From: Campylobacter sp. RM12651
GTDB lineage: Bacteria; Campylobacterota; Campylobacteria; Campylobacterales; Campylobacteraceae
Length of the DNA stretch: 64,000 bases
Assembly (NCBI RefSeq): GCF_022369475.1
Contig: NZ_CP059600.1
Location: forward strand, 1,240,001-1,304,000
Direction: 5' to 3'
Made by a program: the position numbers and the translations under genes. The notes beneath the pieces are model-generated. The model had not been told where the DNA came from. It saw nothing but the letters and a program-made list of their open reading frames with translations, and ran no database searches. Shown here in pieces: positions 46,543 through 54,399 of this stretch. The stretch's first letter is position 1. The number at the start of each line of letters is the position of its first letter.

Positions 46543-47247
46543 TTATAAACTTAAATAATTTTTTAATTTTGCTTCATTAGTGCTATCCCAAGTGGTATCA
46601 CTAGTCTTCATTGCATATTGGCTATAAATACTATCTAATCTTCCAAATTTATTAAAAAATACATCAAATGATACAACAGGATTAGCTCCATCTAAAATCT
46701 GCATTTGACCTACATACATTGTGCTAGTCCCGCCTATATCTCCACATATACTATTTGTTGATATAGCACAATCAGTAGGGATTTTAAAACCAAATTTATA
46801 AGATGAATCTATTTTTGAATACTTACCATATATATAATTTATCTTTTGACCTAAAACATTAGAAAAGCTTACATTTTTTTGATTATTTATAGAAATATTA
46901 TTGATATTTGCAGCACTTCCTGATGGAGTAGCATAATATCTTGAATTAATATTAATTTGATTTAGCTCATCAACTTTATAAGTTATCTTACCTTGTAAAG
47001 CAGGAGTTAATATATATTGAGATAATAAGCTATTGATTTTGTATTCATCATAAGCTATATTAGAATTATCATAAGGTAGATTTCTAATAAGTCCATAAAG
47101 TTCTTTTACTACATAAAAATATTCTTGTTTATAACCTACCTCATCGCCTTCTAAACTAGCATTAACTATTTTTGGAATAGCTGCTAAGCTAATTCCAATT
47201 ACAACCATAGAAAATATAAGCTCAATTAATGAAAAGCCTTTTTTCAT
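46543..47247 (-). CDS. Prepilin-type N-terminal cleavage protein
   Basis: The 234-residue protein begins MKKGFSLIELIFSMVVIGIS, with Gly-Phe cleavage and Glu at +5. It has a beta-rich C-terminal region and a Cys pair (TDCAIS, SICGDIG). It overlaps serC by 4 bases (ATGA), which embeds the prepilin genes in a housekeeping operon. A role in the DNA-uptake/type II secretion-like system of Campylobacter is inferred from family, not shown by neighbours. Confidence 0.8.
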   Translation of the reverse strand: MKKGFSLIELIFSMVVIGISLAAIPKIVNASLEGDEVGYKQEYFYVVKELYGLIRNLPYDNSNIAYDEYKINSLLSQYILTPALQGKITYKVDELNQININSRYYATPSGSAANINNISINNQKNVSFSNVLGQKINYIYGKYSKIDSSYKFGFKIPTDCAISTNSICGDIGGTSTMYVGQMQILDGANPVVSFDVFFNKFGRLDSIYSQYAMKTSDTTWDSTNEAKLKNYLSL

Positions 47248-48320
47248 CCACGAACCCTTTCGTATTCTTTCATATATTCGCCTAAAATTTTAACTTTTTC
47301 TAAACTAGCACTATTGTAAATACTAGCTCTTAATCCGCCAAGTTTTTTATGACCTTTTAAACCTAGCATATTGTGTTCTTTAGCAGCTTTACTCCAAAAT
47401 TCTAAGTCTAATTCATCATTTCCTGTAGTAAAGCAAACATTCATAACTGATCTATCATCATTATTTACATAAGCTTTGTAAAAATTACTATTATCAATAA
47501 TATCATAAAGATATTTAGCTTTTATTTCATTTTCTTGATTAATTGCATCAAGTCCGCCTTTAGCTTTAATCCATTTCATAATTTTTGCATATACATAAAT
47601 AGCAAATGTAGGCGGAGTATTAAATAAAGAATTATTATCTGCATAAGTGTTGTAATTAAACATTTTAGGCATAGTTTTATTTTTACTACGTTCTAATAAG
47701 TCTTTTCTAATAATCAAACACGCAAATCCTGCTATACCAGCATTTTTTTGAACTCCACCATATAAAACACCTATATTTGAAAAGTCTAATTTCTTAGAAA
47801 AAAAGTCCGAACTAGCATCAACAATCAAAGGAGAATTTGAAATAGGAAGTTGCTTATATTGAGTTCCATGCACCGTGTTATTTGAACAAATATAAGTATA
47901 AGAACTATCATTATTTAAAGCAATTTTTGGAATATAATTATATTTACTATCTTTTGAACTAGCTACGATTTTTGCATTTACTCCAGCTAAGATAGCTTCT
48001 TCGCAAGCTTTTTGCGTCCATACATCAGTATCAATGTATTCACAAGGCTTATTATCTAGGCTAAAATTCATAGCCAATAAGCTAAATTGCATAGTAGCAC
48101 CACCTTGAACGAAAATTACTTCATAATCATCATTTATTCCATAAAGCTCTTTTGCATCTTTAATAGCGTCATTGTGCATTTGCTCATAATAACTTGAGCG
48201 ATGACTAATTTCCATAATAGAAAAGCCGTTATTTTTATAACTTAATAATTCTTCTTGAATTTCTTTTAAAACCTCTAATGGTAATTCAGATGGTCCTGCA
48301 CTAAAATTGTATTGTCTCAT
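47244..48320 (-). CDS. serC: Phosphoserine aminotransferase
   Basis: The 358-residue PLP enzyme converts 3-phosphohydroxypyruvate to phosphoserine. It begins MRQYNFSAGPSELPLEVL, and the PLP Lys lies in LYGGVQKNAGIAG near residue 190. The frame is open to 48356, but the ATG at 48320 follows AAAGGAGTAAAA and gives the family start. It lies 2 bases after xseA and overlaps the first prepilin gene. Confidence 0.96.
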   Translation of the reverse strand: MRQYNFSAGPSELPLEVLKEIQEELLSYKNNGFSIMEISHRSSYYEQMHNDAIKDAKELYGINDDYEVIFVQGGATMQFSLLAMNFSLDNKPCEYIDTDVWTQKACEEAILAGVNAKIVASSKDSKYNYIPKIALNNDSSYTYICSNNTVHGTQYKQLPISNSPLIVDASSDFFSKKLDFSNIGVLYGGVQKNAGIAGFACLIIRKDLLERSKNKTMPKMFNYNTYADNNSLFNTPPTFAIYVYAKIMKWIKAKGGLDAINQENEIKAKYLYDIIDNSNFYKAYVNNDDRSVMNVCFTTGNDELDLEFWSKAAKEHNMLGLKGHKKLGGLRASIYNSASLEKVKILGEYMKEYERVRG

Positions 48321-48322
48321 TT

Positions 48323-49852
48323 TTACTCCTTTATAATCTTTGCTATTTTTACACAATCAATTGATTTTAGCGTGATTTCATCACCTTCTTTTAAAGCACT
48401 AAGTTTTATGCCTTTATTATCTTTCATAACTCTAGCATACTCTTTAATGCTTTCTAAGAATGATTGATGAGTGCTTAAAATCTTTTGATAATTGTTTATT
48501 TTTACATATTTTTCTTTAAATTTAGGTTTAAAGCTGTTATTTAATAATATTTTTTGATTTTCTAGTTTGTCTTTTGCTAGTTTTATTTTAAAATCAATGA
48601 TGTTTTTACTCTTTATAAAATCATTTAAAGATTGATTTTTATTTAAAATAGCCTTACTAAATGATTGCTTTGCTAGTTTTTCATATTGATTTAGACTAAA
48701 TTGCATACTTGAAATATTGCTTTTAAGCTTTGTGATATTTATCTTATTTTCATAAATATTATAAAGCCTTTCTTTATTTTCTAAGGCTTTATGAAAATTA
48801 TTATTTAAAATAGTTTTTTGATTATTTAAAATTAGCTCATTTTGTTTTAAGATATTTTTTAGCTTATTTTGAAATAAAGTCTTTTTATTTAAAAGATTAT
48901 TTTTATATGAATTAAATTTAAAATTCACTTCTTTTTTAGAAAATTTACTTGCTAAATATAAATAATTTTGCTCTTTTTTATCCAAATGTTTTTTAATAGT
49001 TGAATTAAAATAATTTTGCAAATTATCTAAATCTAGCATTCTATCAAACTTATTATAAACCAAGCTTTGCATAGCCGCAGTTGGGGTTGCATAATACTTA
49101 CTAGCTGCTAAATCGCTTAAATGAGTATCTATTTCGTGTCCTAAACCTGTAATTATTGGGATTTTAGATGCTACGATTTGTCTTACTAAAGCTTCATCGT
49201 TAAAGCAAAATAAATCTTCTTTACTACCACCGCCACGAGCTATTAATATAATATCAAAATCAAATTCATTAGCCTTTTTAATACACTCAATTACTCTTTT
49301 ACTAGCATTTTCTCCTTGCATTAAACTATCAAAAAACACTAATTTTATTAAATAAGCTTCGTTGTTTTCATAAACTCTTAAAATATCTTTAGCAGCAGCT
49401 GAATTAATAGCTGTAATTACTGCAATTTTTTTAATATTTTTTGGAATTTGTTTTTTATAAATATCTAAAAACAAGCCTTCATCTTTTAATTTCTTATAAA
49501 GCTCATTAAAAGCTGCTTGTAATTTACCCAATCCATCGGCTAATTCATAATCAGTGCAGTTTAGTTGATACTTTCCACTAGCAGGATATATGGTAAGTTT
49601 TCCAATGGCTATTATTTTATTGCCTACTATTAAATTAGCCTTACCTTTGTTATAGCTTGAAAACATAGTGCAATCAAGGCTTGATAACTCATCTTTAATA
49701 GTAAAATACCAATGCCCTGAAGTATGATTTGTAATCTTGCTAACTTCTCCTTGAATTGCGATATTTAAAAAAGTGCTTTCTAAATTATTTTTAGCAAGAT
49801 TATTGATTTCGCTTACACTAAAATATGTTTTTTCTAGTTTATTTGCTAACAT
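48323..49852 (-). CDS. xseA: Exodeoxyribonuclease VII large subunit
   Basis: The 509-residue protein has an N-terminal OB-fold (FLNIAIQGEVSKITNHTSGHWYF), the catalytic domain with RGGGSKEDLFCFNDE and GLGHEIDTHLSDLAA, and then about 190 residues of Lys/Asn/Leu-rich helix, a long coiled coil for binding the small subunit. That helix makes it longer than E. coli XseA (456) and the C. jejuni protein (about 390, from memory). The C-terminal segment returns to GIKLSALKEGDEITLKSIDC. It overlaps ubiE by 14 bases. Confidence 0.93.
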   Translation of the reverse strand: MLANKLEKTYFSVSEINNLAKNNLESTFLNIAIQGEVSKITNHTSGHWYFTIKDELSSLDCTMFSSYNKGKANLIVGNKIIAIGKLTIYPASGKYQLNCTDYELADGLGKLQAAFNELYKKLKDEGLFLDIYKKQIPKNIKKIAVITAINSAAAKDILRVYENNEAYLIKLVFFDSLMQGENASKRVIECIKKANEFDFDIILIARGGGSKEDLFCFNDEALVRQIVASKIPIITGLGHEIDTHLSDLAASKYYATPTAAMQSLVYNKFDRMLDLDNLQNYFNSTIKKHLDKKEQNYLYLASKFSKKEVNFKFNSYKNNLLNKKTLFQNKLKNILKQNELILNNQKTILNNNFHKALENKERLYNIYENKINITKLKSNISSMQFSLNQYEKLAKQSFSKAILNKNQSLNDFIKSKNIIDFKIKLAKDKLENQKILLNNSFKPKFKEKYVKINNYQKILSTHQSFLESIKEYARVMKDNKGIKLSALKEGDEITLKSIDCVKIAKIIKE

Positions 49853-50540
49853 TTTTACTCGCTATAAACAATGAACTAACTCCAAAACTATAAGTTTTGA
49901 AAAGTTTTAAATCAAAATTATGCTCTTTTAATTTATCTTTAAATTCATCATTTGAGTAAAAATCATCAATAGAATTAGGTAAATATTCATAAGCTGCTTT
50001 GTTTTTGCTTAAAATTCCACCTATTATAGGTAATATTTTTTTTAGATAAAAATCACGGAAAAATCCTATTATACCACCCTTTTCTCTTTTGAAAAACTCT
50101 AATACCAAAAGCGTTCCATTAGGCTTTAGCACTCTTTTAAATTCTTCCAATGCTTCATCTTTTTCAACCACATTTCTAAAACCATAACTAATAGTAATTA
50201 AATCTACGCTTTCATTATCTAATGGTAAATTATTTGCATAGCCTAATTTAAAGTCAATTTCTAAATGACGCTTTTTAGCCACTTCTAGCATTCCACTGCT
50301 TGGGTCAATCCCTACAACCTTTGCATTTGGAATTTTACTTAGCAAAACACACATATCGCCTGTCCCACAAGCAATATCAGCTATATTTAAATTAGAATTT
50401 AAATTAAGAAAATCTTTAACCTTACTAATCGCATCAAATCTCCATTTTGCATCGATACCAAAACTTAAAACCTTATTAGCTTTATCATAGCTTGGAGCTA
50501 TTTCATTAAACATTTCTACTATTTTTTCTTGTTTTTGCAT
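49839..50540 (-). CDS. ubiE: Demethylmenaquinone methyltransferase (UbiE/MenG)
   Basis: The 233-residue SAM-dependent enzyme methylates demethylmenaquinone. IADIACGTGDMCVLLSK is the SAM motif near residue 55, and DLITISYGFRNVVEKDEALEE near residue 115 is the family signature. Campylobacter respires with menaquinones, so this is the last step of that pathway. It lies 2 bases after the unknown gene at 50543 and overlaps xseA. Confidence 0.95.
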   Translation of the reverse strand: MQKQEKIVEMFNEIAPSYDKANKVLSFGIDAKWRFDAISKVKDFLNLNSNLNIADIACGTGDMCVLLSKIPNAKVVGIDPSSGMLEVAKKRHLEIDFKLGYANNLPLDNESVDLITISYGFRNVVEKDEALEEFKRVLKPNGTLLVLEFFKREKGGIIGFFRDFYLKKILPIIGGILSKNKAAYEYLPNSIDDFYSNDEFKDKLKEHNFDLKLFKTYSFGVSSLFIASKNVSK

Positions 50541-50542
50541 AT

Positions 50543-51346
50543 TTATCCTAAATAATAAGTTCTAGCTATTTTACTAATTTTTCTAGCTATTTTTTTAACG
50601 CTTTTATTTTTTGCTAATTTTTCTTGAAAATCTAATTTTTTATGAGTTTTAAAAAAGCTTAAAAATTCAAGCAATATTATTAATTTTTCGCAACTTTCAT
50701 TAAATCTTAATACTTTTATAGCTTCTTTTCTTAAAACTTTTGAAAAGATTTTTACAAAATTGACCTTAGCACAATTTGTGGTATAAAAATTATTTTCATC
50801 TAAAATAATACAAGATAAATTATCATAAAAATTATCATTTTTATTGATAGTTTTTATTATATTTTCTTCGTAAATAAAAGAGAATAAATTAAGAATTTCT
50901 TTTATTATCTCTTGCTTAGAATTAATACTCAAATAAAACAAATATATCCTTAAAGCAAGTCCTATGCTAATGCTTAAATCCCTTGATTTAAGCCCATAAG
51001 TTAAAAATATTTTTAATCTTTCATATTCACTAAAACTAAGTCCATCTTGAGAATTTTCATCAAATAAAGTGCAGATATAAAAATTATTAAATTGCTCTAT
51101 CATCTTGCCTTGAGTGATGGCTCTTTTGTATTTTAAACTTTTGCTTTTTACTTCATTTAAACTAAGCTCACTCGTATGATATTCTATGTCAGCTCTTGAT
51201 AAATTAGCTTTTAAAAAATGTAAATTGCTATCAATTATATCAAGTTTATAAAGACTATTTTCAAATAAACAAAAACTATCTTTAAGCTTTTTAAACTCTA
51301 AATTACTCTCTAAGGTAAAAAAGAGAAAGTGTTTTAAAATACTCAC
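50543..51346 (-). CDS. Unknown protein between perR and ubiE
   Basis: I do not recognise this 267-residue protein. It has no signal peptide or clear membrane segment. The middle (about residues 105-160) is hydrophobic and helical, around LSISIGLALRIYLFYLSINS. The C-terminal 35 residues are strongly basic (NKSVKKIARKISKIARTYYLG), which could bind nucleic acid or acidic lipid. It starts 33 bases after perR and ends 2 bases before ubiE. A gene in the same place exists in C. jejuni (from memory), which supports it as real. Confidence 0.6.
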   Translation of the reverse strand: MSILKHFLFFTLESNLEFKKLKDSFCLFENSLYKLDIIDSNLHFLKANLSRADIEYHTSELSLNEVKSKSLKYKRAITQGKMIEQFNNFYICTLFDENSQDGLSFSEYERLKIFLTYGLKSRDLSISIGLALRIYLFYLSINSKQEIIKEILNLFSFIYEENIIKTINKNDNFYDNLSCIILDENNFYTTNCAKVNFVKIFSKVLRKEAIKVLRFNESCEKLIILLEFLSFFKTHKKLDFQEKLAKNKSVKKIARKISKIARTYYLG

Positions 51347-51379
51347 CTAAACTCCTTTTTTATCTTATTTTAACTTATA

Positions 51380-51790
51380 TTATTTGCAATTTGAACAAGT
51401 AGCCAAAAACGCTGTAATTTTAATACTTTCTATAGGATTATCTAACTTAGTTTGTAAAGTTTGTTGATATTTATCAAGCCCAGCCTTAACTTTATCTAAA
51501 TCAAAAACACTTTTACAATTATTACAAACCAAATGAATATGTTCGTATTCATATATATCGTATTTTGATTTATCATTAGGGATTGAAATCTCAACTACTA
51601 AACCCTCATCAATCATAGTGCTAAGATTTTTATAAACAGTAGCAAGTGAAATTGCAGGATATTCAACCTTTATTTGCTCGTATAATTCATCAATACTAGG
51701 GTGTTCGTGTTTTGATAAAACTTTTAAAATGCTTATTCTTTGTGGAGTTGCTTTTAGCTTTCTATCCTTTAAAATCTCTAAAAACTTCAT
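51380..51790 (-). CDS. perR: Peroxide-responsive Fur-family regulator PerR
   Basis: The 136-residue protein has a winged helix (KATPQRISILKVLSKHEHPSIDELY; ISLATVYKNLSTM) and a metal-binding C-terminal half. HIHLVCNNC and the final ATCSNC supply the structural zinc Cys pairs. Length and the local order perR-x-ubiE-xseA-serC fit PerR rather than Fur. ATG at 51790 (MKFLEILK) follows AAAGGT; an upstream TTG is less likely. It represses catalase and alkyl hydroperoxide reductase genes until oxidised. It is divergent from the selenoprotein gene. Confidence 0.85.
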   Translation of the reverse strand: MKFLEILKDRKLKATPQRISILKVLSKHEHPSIDELYEQIKVEYPAISLATVYKNLSTMIDEGLVVEISIPNDKSKYDIYEYEHIHLVCNNCKSVFDLDKVKAGLDKYQQTLQTKLDNPIESIKITAFLATCSNCK

Positions 51791-51839
51791 ATTTACCTTT
51801 ACCAAATAATATTTTTTATTAAATGCGAAAGAATACTAT

Positions 51840-51877
51840 AAATAACTTAATATTTCTAGTCATTAATTAAGTTATTT
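51840..51877. promoter_or_regulatory. 12-bp inverted repeat in the perR/selW divergent promoter region
   Basis: AAATAACTTAAT at 51840-51851 and its perfect complement at 51866-51877 are separated by 14 bases. They lie between the starts of perR (51790) and the selenoprotein (51909). An operator for PerR itself is possible but is inference; the sequence is A/T-only apart from one C/G pair per arm. Confidence 0.4.
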
Positions 51878-51908
51878 TAAATTTGTAATATTTTTGTAAG
51901 GAGAAAAA

Positions 51909-52151
51909 ATGAAAGCGAAAATCATTTATTGTAATGCTTGAAAATATGAACCACAAGCTGCAAGGGTTGCAGATGAATTAATTGGTGAATTTCAAGGAAT
52001 AGAAGTAGAATTTGAAATAGGAAGTAAAGGCGATTTTATAGTTATTTGTGATAATGAGAAAATATATTCAAAAAATGAATTAATAGGTTGTGATAGCAAA
52101 AGATTTCCACATATTAATGAGATTAATTCACTTATTAAAGCCTATAGATAA
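51909..52151 (+). CDS. selW: SelW/Rdx-family selenoprotein with in-frame UGA (Sec)
   Basis: The frame opens with ATG at 51909 after AAGGAG (51898-51903) and ends with TAA at 52149-52151. The TGA at 51939-51941 is in frame as codon 11. Reading it as selenocysteine gives 80 residues beginning MKAKIIYCNAU, then KYEPQAARVADELIGEF. The C-x-x-U motif on the first beta-alpha turn, the strand EVEFEIGSKGDF and the end SKRFPHINEINSLIKAYR match the thioredoxin-like SelT/W/H (Rdx) fold. A stem-loop follows the UGA at SECIS distance (51958-51972). UGA is a normal stop elsewhere in the window. Relatives are thiol redox proteins; the partner is unknown. It is divergent from perR. Confidence 0.92.
51958..51972 (+). 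promoter_or_regulatory. Bacterial SECIS hairpin downstream of the Sec codon
   Basis: CUGCAA-GGG-UUGCAG forms a 6-bp stem (or 5 bp with loop AGGGU). Its G-rich apical loop begins 22 bases after the UGA, within the 16-37 base spacing known for bacterial SECIS elements, which need a G among the first two loop bases. A second, outer pairing ACCA (51950-51953) with UGGU (51983-51986) can extend it over a purine-rich internal loop. It would recruit SelB with selenocysteinyl-tRNA. Confidence 0.8.
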
Positions 52152-52182
52152 TTAAAGAATTTAATTTTAAATTCTTTAATTA
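52149..52182. terminator. Bidirectional terminator between selW and rodA
   Basis: Perfect 15-bp arms with a 4-base ATTT loop begin at the selenoprotein stop codon and end within the rodA stop codon. The genes converge, so the hairpin can end both transcripts. It also marks the true 3' end of the selenoprotein gene at 52151 rather than at the UGA. Confidence 0.75.
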
Positions 52183-53295
52183 CAAATCAATTCTTACTAA
52201 TTTATAATCAGGGTCAAACCTAAATGATAATAAATTTTCATATATTCCAAAAAGTATCATAAAGGTTACAAAAGAGCTTCCACCATAGCTAAAAAACGGC
52301 AGTGGCACTCCAACAACAGGAGCAAACCCTATAGTCATAGATACATTAACCCCAACATAAATAAATATTAATATGGATAGAGCTGATGTAAAAGTTTTAG
52401 CAAAATAATCTTTTTTAAGCTTTTTATTAAAACTTAGCAAATGCAAAATCAGTAATAAATATAATCCTAAAAGCAAGCAAGCACCTAAAAATCCGTATCT
52501 TTCAATAGTATATGCAAAAATAAAATCACTCGTGCTAATTGGTAAGAATTTAAAATGAGTTTGAGTAGCATCATCTTTGCTTTTACCATTTATTCCACCA
52601 CTTCCTATTGCTATCATACTTTGTCTTACTTGATAACTTGGTTTTTCACTTAAAAAATCAGTAATTCTTTTTTTTTGGTAATCATTTAAATTATCATAGA
52701 CAATAGGAGCTATTGGCATACAAATTCCAAGCAATAATGCCCCTGTTAGAATAATTTTATGATGAATGCCCACTAAAAACAATGTAACATAGCCAACTAT
52801 TAAAATAATTAAAGCAGAACCTAAATCAGGCTCACTTTTAATAAGAACAAAAGGTAAAATTATATAAAAACTAATTTTGCAAAAATCTTTAAATCTATAT
52901 CCATCATCAGGTGGAGGATTGTGTCTAATTAAATAAGCAAGCATTAATAAAAATGCAGGTTTAAAAATCTCACTAGGCTGAATCGTAAATCTTGTAAAAG
53001 GAATTTCAAGCCATCTAGTAGCTCCTAATTTAGTAGCCCCTAAAACATCAACTAATAATAATAAACCTATGCAAAACCAGTAAAAAAAAGGAATAAGCCA
53101 TTCAATTTTTTTAATGGGTAATAAAAAAAATATAAAAAAAGCAAAAAACCCTACAATCACATATATAATTTGTTTATGCGCTAAAACTTCATTCGCCTCA
53201 TTCATTAATAAAAATGAAAAAATTATTATTGGAAATACGAGCAATGGCAATATAAAATCAAAGTGGGTTAAAATTTTACCATCTAGTTTTATCAA
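52180..53295 (-). CDS. rodA: Rod-shape SEDS glycosyltransferase RodA
   Basis: The 371-residue inner-membrane protein has about ten hydrophobic segments and SEDS landmarks: GATRWLEIPFTRFTIQPSEIFKPAF near residue 90, KSEPDLGSALIILIVGY near 155 and VVGVPLPFFSYGGSSFVTF near 335. It polymerises glycan during elongation. The length and the missing long N-terminal extension favour RodA over FtsW. An intact A9 codon run lies at 52668-52676. Confidence 0.92.
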   Translation of the reverse strand: MIKLDGKILTHFDFILPLLVFPIIIFSFLLMNEANEVLAHKQIIYVIVGFFAFFIFFLLPIKKIEWLIPFFYWFCIGLLLLVDVLGATKLGATRWLEIPFTRFTIQPSEIFKPAFLLMLAYLIRHNPPPDDGYRFKDFCKISFYIILPFVLIKSEPDLGSALIILIVGYVTLFLVGIHHKIILTGALLLGICMPIAPIVYDNLNDYQKKRITDFLSEKPSYQVRQSMIAIGSGGINGKSKDDATQTHFKFLPISTSDFIFAYTIERYGFLGACLLLGLYLLLILHLLSFNKKLKKDYFAKTFTSALSILIFIYVGVNVSMTIGFAPVVGVPLPFFSYGGSSFVTFMILFGIYENLLSFRFDPDYKLVRIDL

Positions 53296-53347
53296 TTTAC
53301 AACCTTTTGCTAAATTTGTTTATGAATATGATTTAAAAAGGTTAATA

Positions 53348-54337
53348 TTGAGTAAGATTGTAGCAAGTGAAATTGAAAGAATTGATATATATTTAGCTAA
53401 AGTTTTAGGACAAAGTCGCTCACAAATTTCTAATCTAATAAAAAATCAAAATGTATTAGTAAATAATAAAGTAATTAAAAGCTCATATAAACTAAATATA
53501 AATGATGAAATAGAGATTAATTACCCTGATATAAAAGATATAAATATTAAATATGAAGCTAATTTTGATGTAGAAATTCTGTATGAAGATGAGTATATGC
53601 TAGTAGTAAATAAGCCAAATAATGTAGCAACTCACGGCTGCTCTTCTTTAAAAGAAGCATCACTAGTAGAATGGCTACTTGAGAGAAATTATAAACTAGC
53701 TGATATCAACGGCAAAATAAGAGCAGGAATAGTGCATAGACTTGATAAAGATACTAGCGGAGTTATGCTAGTAGCTAAAAGCAATGAAGCATATTTTAGC
53801 TTAGCAAATCAGATTAAAAATAGAGAAGTAAATAGAATTTATCTAGCAGTTACAAACCACGCAATAAATCAAAATCATATAGAAAAATATATAAAAAGAA
53901 ATGAGAATAATAGATTAAAAATGCAATCTTTAAGCAAAGATGAATGTATTAAAAAATACGGCTTAAATGAAGATAGATGGGGCAAATGGGCTAGAACTCA
54001 TTTTATAAATCTTGCAAATACAAATGATAAAGCTTTAATTTCAGCAAAATTAGAAAGCGGTAGAACTCATCAAATAAGAACCCATCTAGCAAGTGTAAAT
54101 AGATATATTTTAGGAGATAGTATTTATGCTGATGAGAGCAGTAAAAATAAAGCAAATAGATTAATGCTACATTCATTTTATATAAATTACACTCATCCAA
54201 TAACAAATAATTTTATGGAATTTTATTCAAGTAATTGTTTGAGTTTTAATGAAGCTATTAAAGATTTTAAAGATATAAAACTTGACTTAAATCTAGCTCA
54301 TAATTTATTAAATCAATTTAGTAATAATTTGGAATAG
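53348..54337 (+). CDS. RluA-family 23S rRNA pseudouridine synthase
   Basis: The 329-residue protein has an N-terminal S4 RNA-binding domain (RIDIYLAKVLGQSRSQISNLI) and the catalytic domain with GIVHRLDKDTSGVMLVAKS holding the catalytic Asp, then ESGRTHQIRTHLASVN. It resembles RluD/RluA. The frame is open to 53114 across the divergent rodA gene. The TTG at 53348 is chosen because it follows AAAAAGG by seven bases and gives the S4 domain a normal start. Confidence 0.88.
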   Translation: MSKIVASEIERIDIYLAKVLGQSRSQISNLIKNQNVLVNNKVIKSSYKLNINDEIEINYPDIKDINIKYEANFDVEILYEDEYMLVVNKPNNVATHGCSSLKEASLVEWLLERNYKLADINGKIRAGIVHRLDKDTSGVMLVAKSNEAYFSLANQIKNREVNRIYLAVTNHAINQNHIEKYIKRNENNRLKMQSLSKDECIKKYGLNEDRWGKWARTHFINLANTNDKALISAKLESGRTHQIRTHLASVNRYILGDSIYADESSKNKANRLMLHSFYINYTHPITNNFMEFYSSNCLSFNEAIKDFKDIKLDLNLAHNLLNQFSNNLE

Positions 54338-54399
54338 GATATGCTTATAAATCATTATTCATACTTAGTATAATTAAATCTTTACACGAAAGGCAAAAT

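Noticed and set aside
51939-51941. UGA in the selenoprotein read as tryptophan through a changed genetic code, or as a pseudogene stop
   Set aside because: UGA ends several intact genes here (for example the prepilin gene ending at 45599), and the reading frame on both sides is intact and family-like, with a hairpin at SECIS distance.
52668-52676. A9 run in rodA as a phase-variable switch
   Set aside because: The frame is intact through the run (Gln-Lys-Lys-Arg-Ile), and rodA is normally essential, so switching is unlikely. It serves as a caution for the A9 in the DUF2156 gene.
53114-53347. N-terminal extension of the pseudouridine synthase frame across the start of rodA
   Set aside because: The extra residues are the complement of rodA membrane segments. 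The TTG at 53348 has a ribosome site and the normal S4-domain start.
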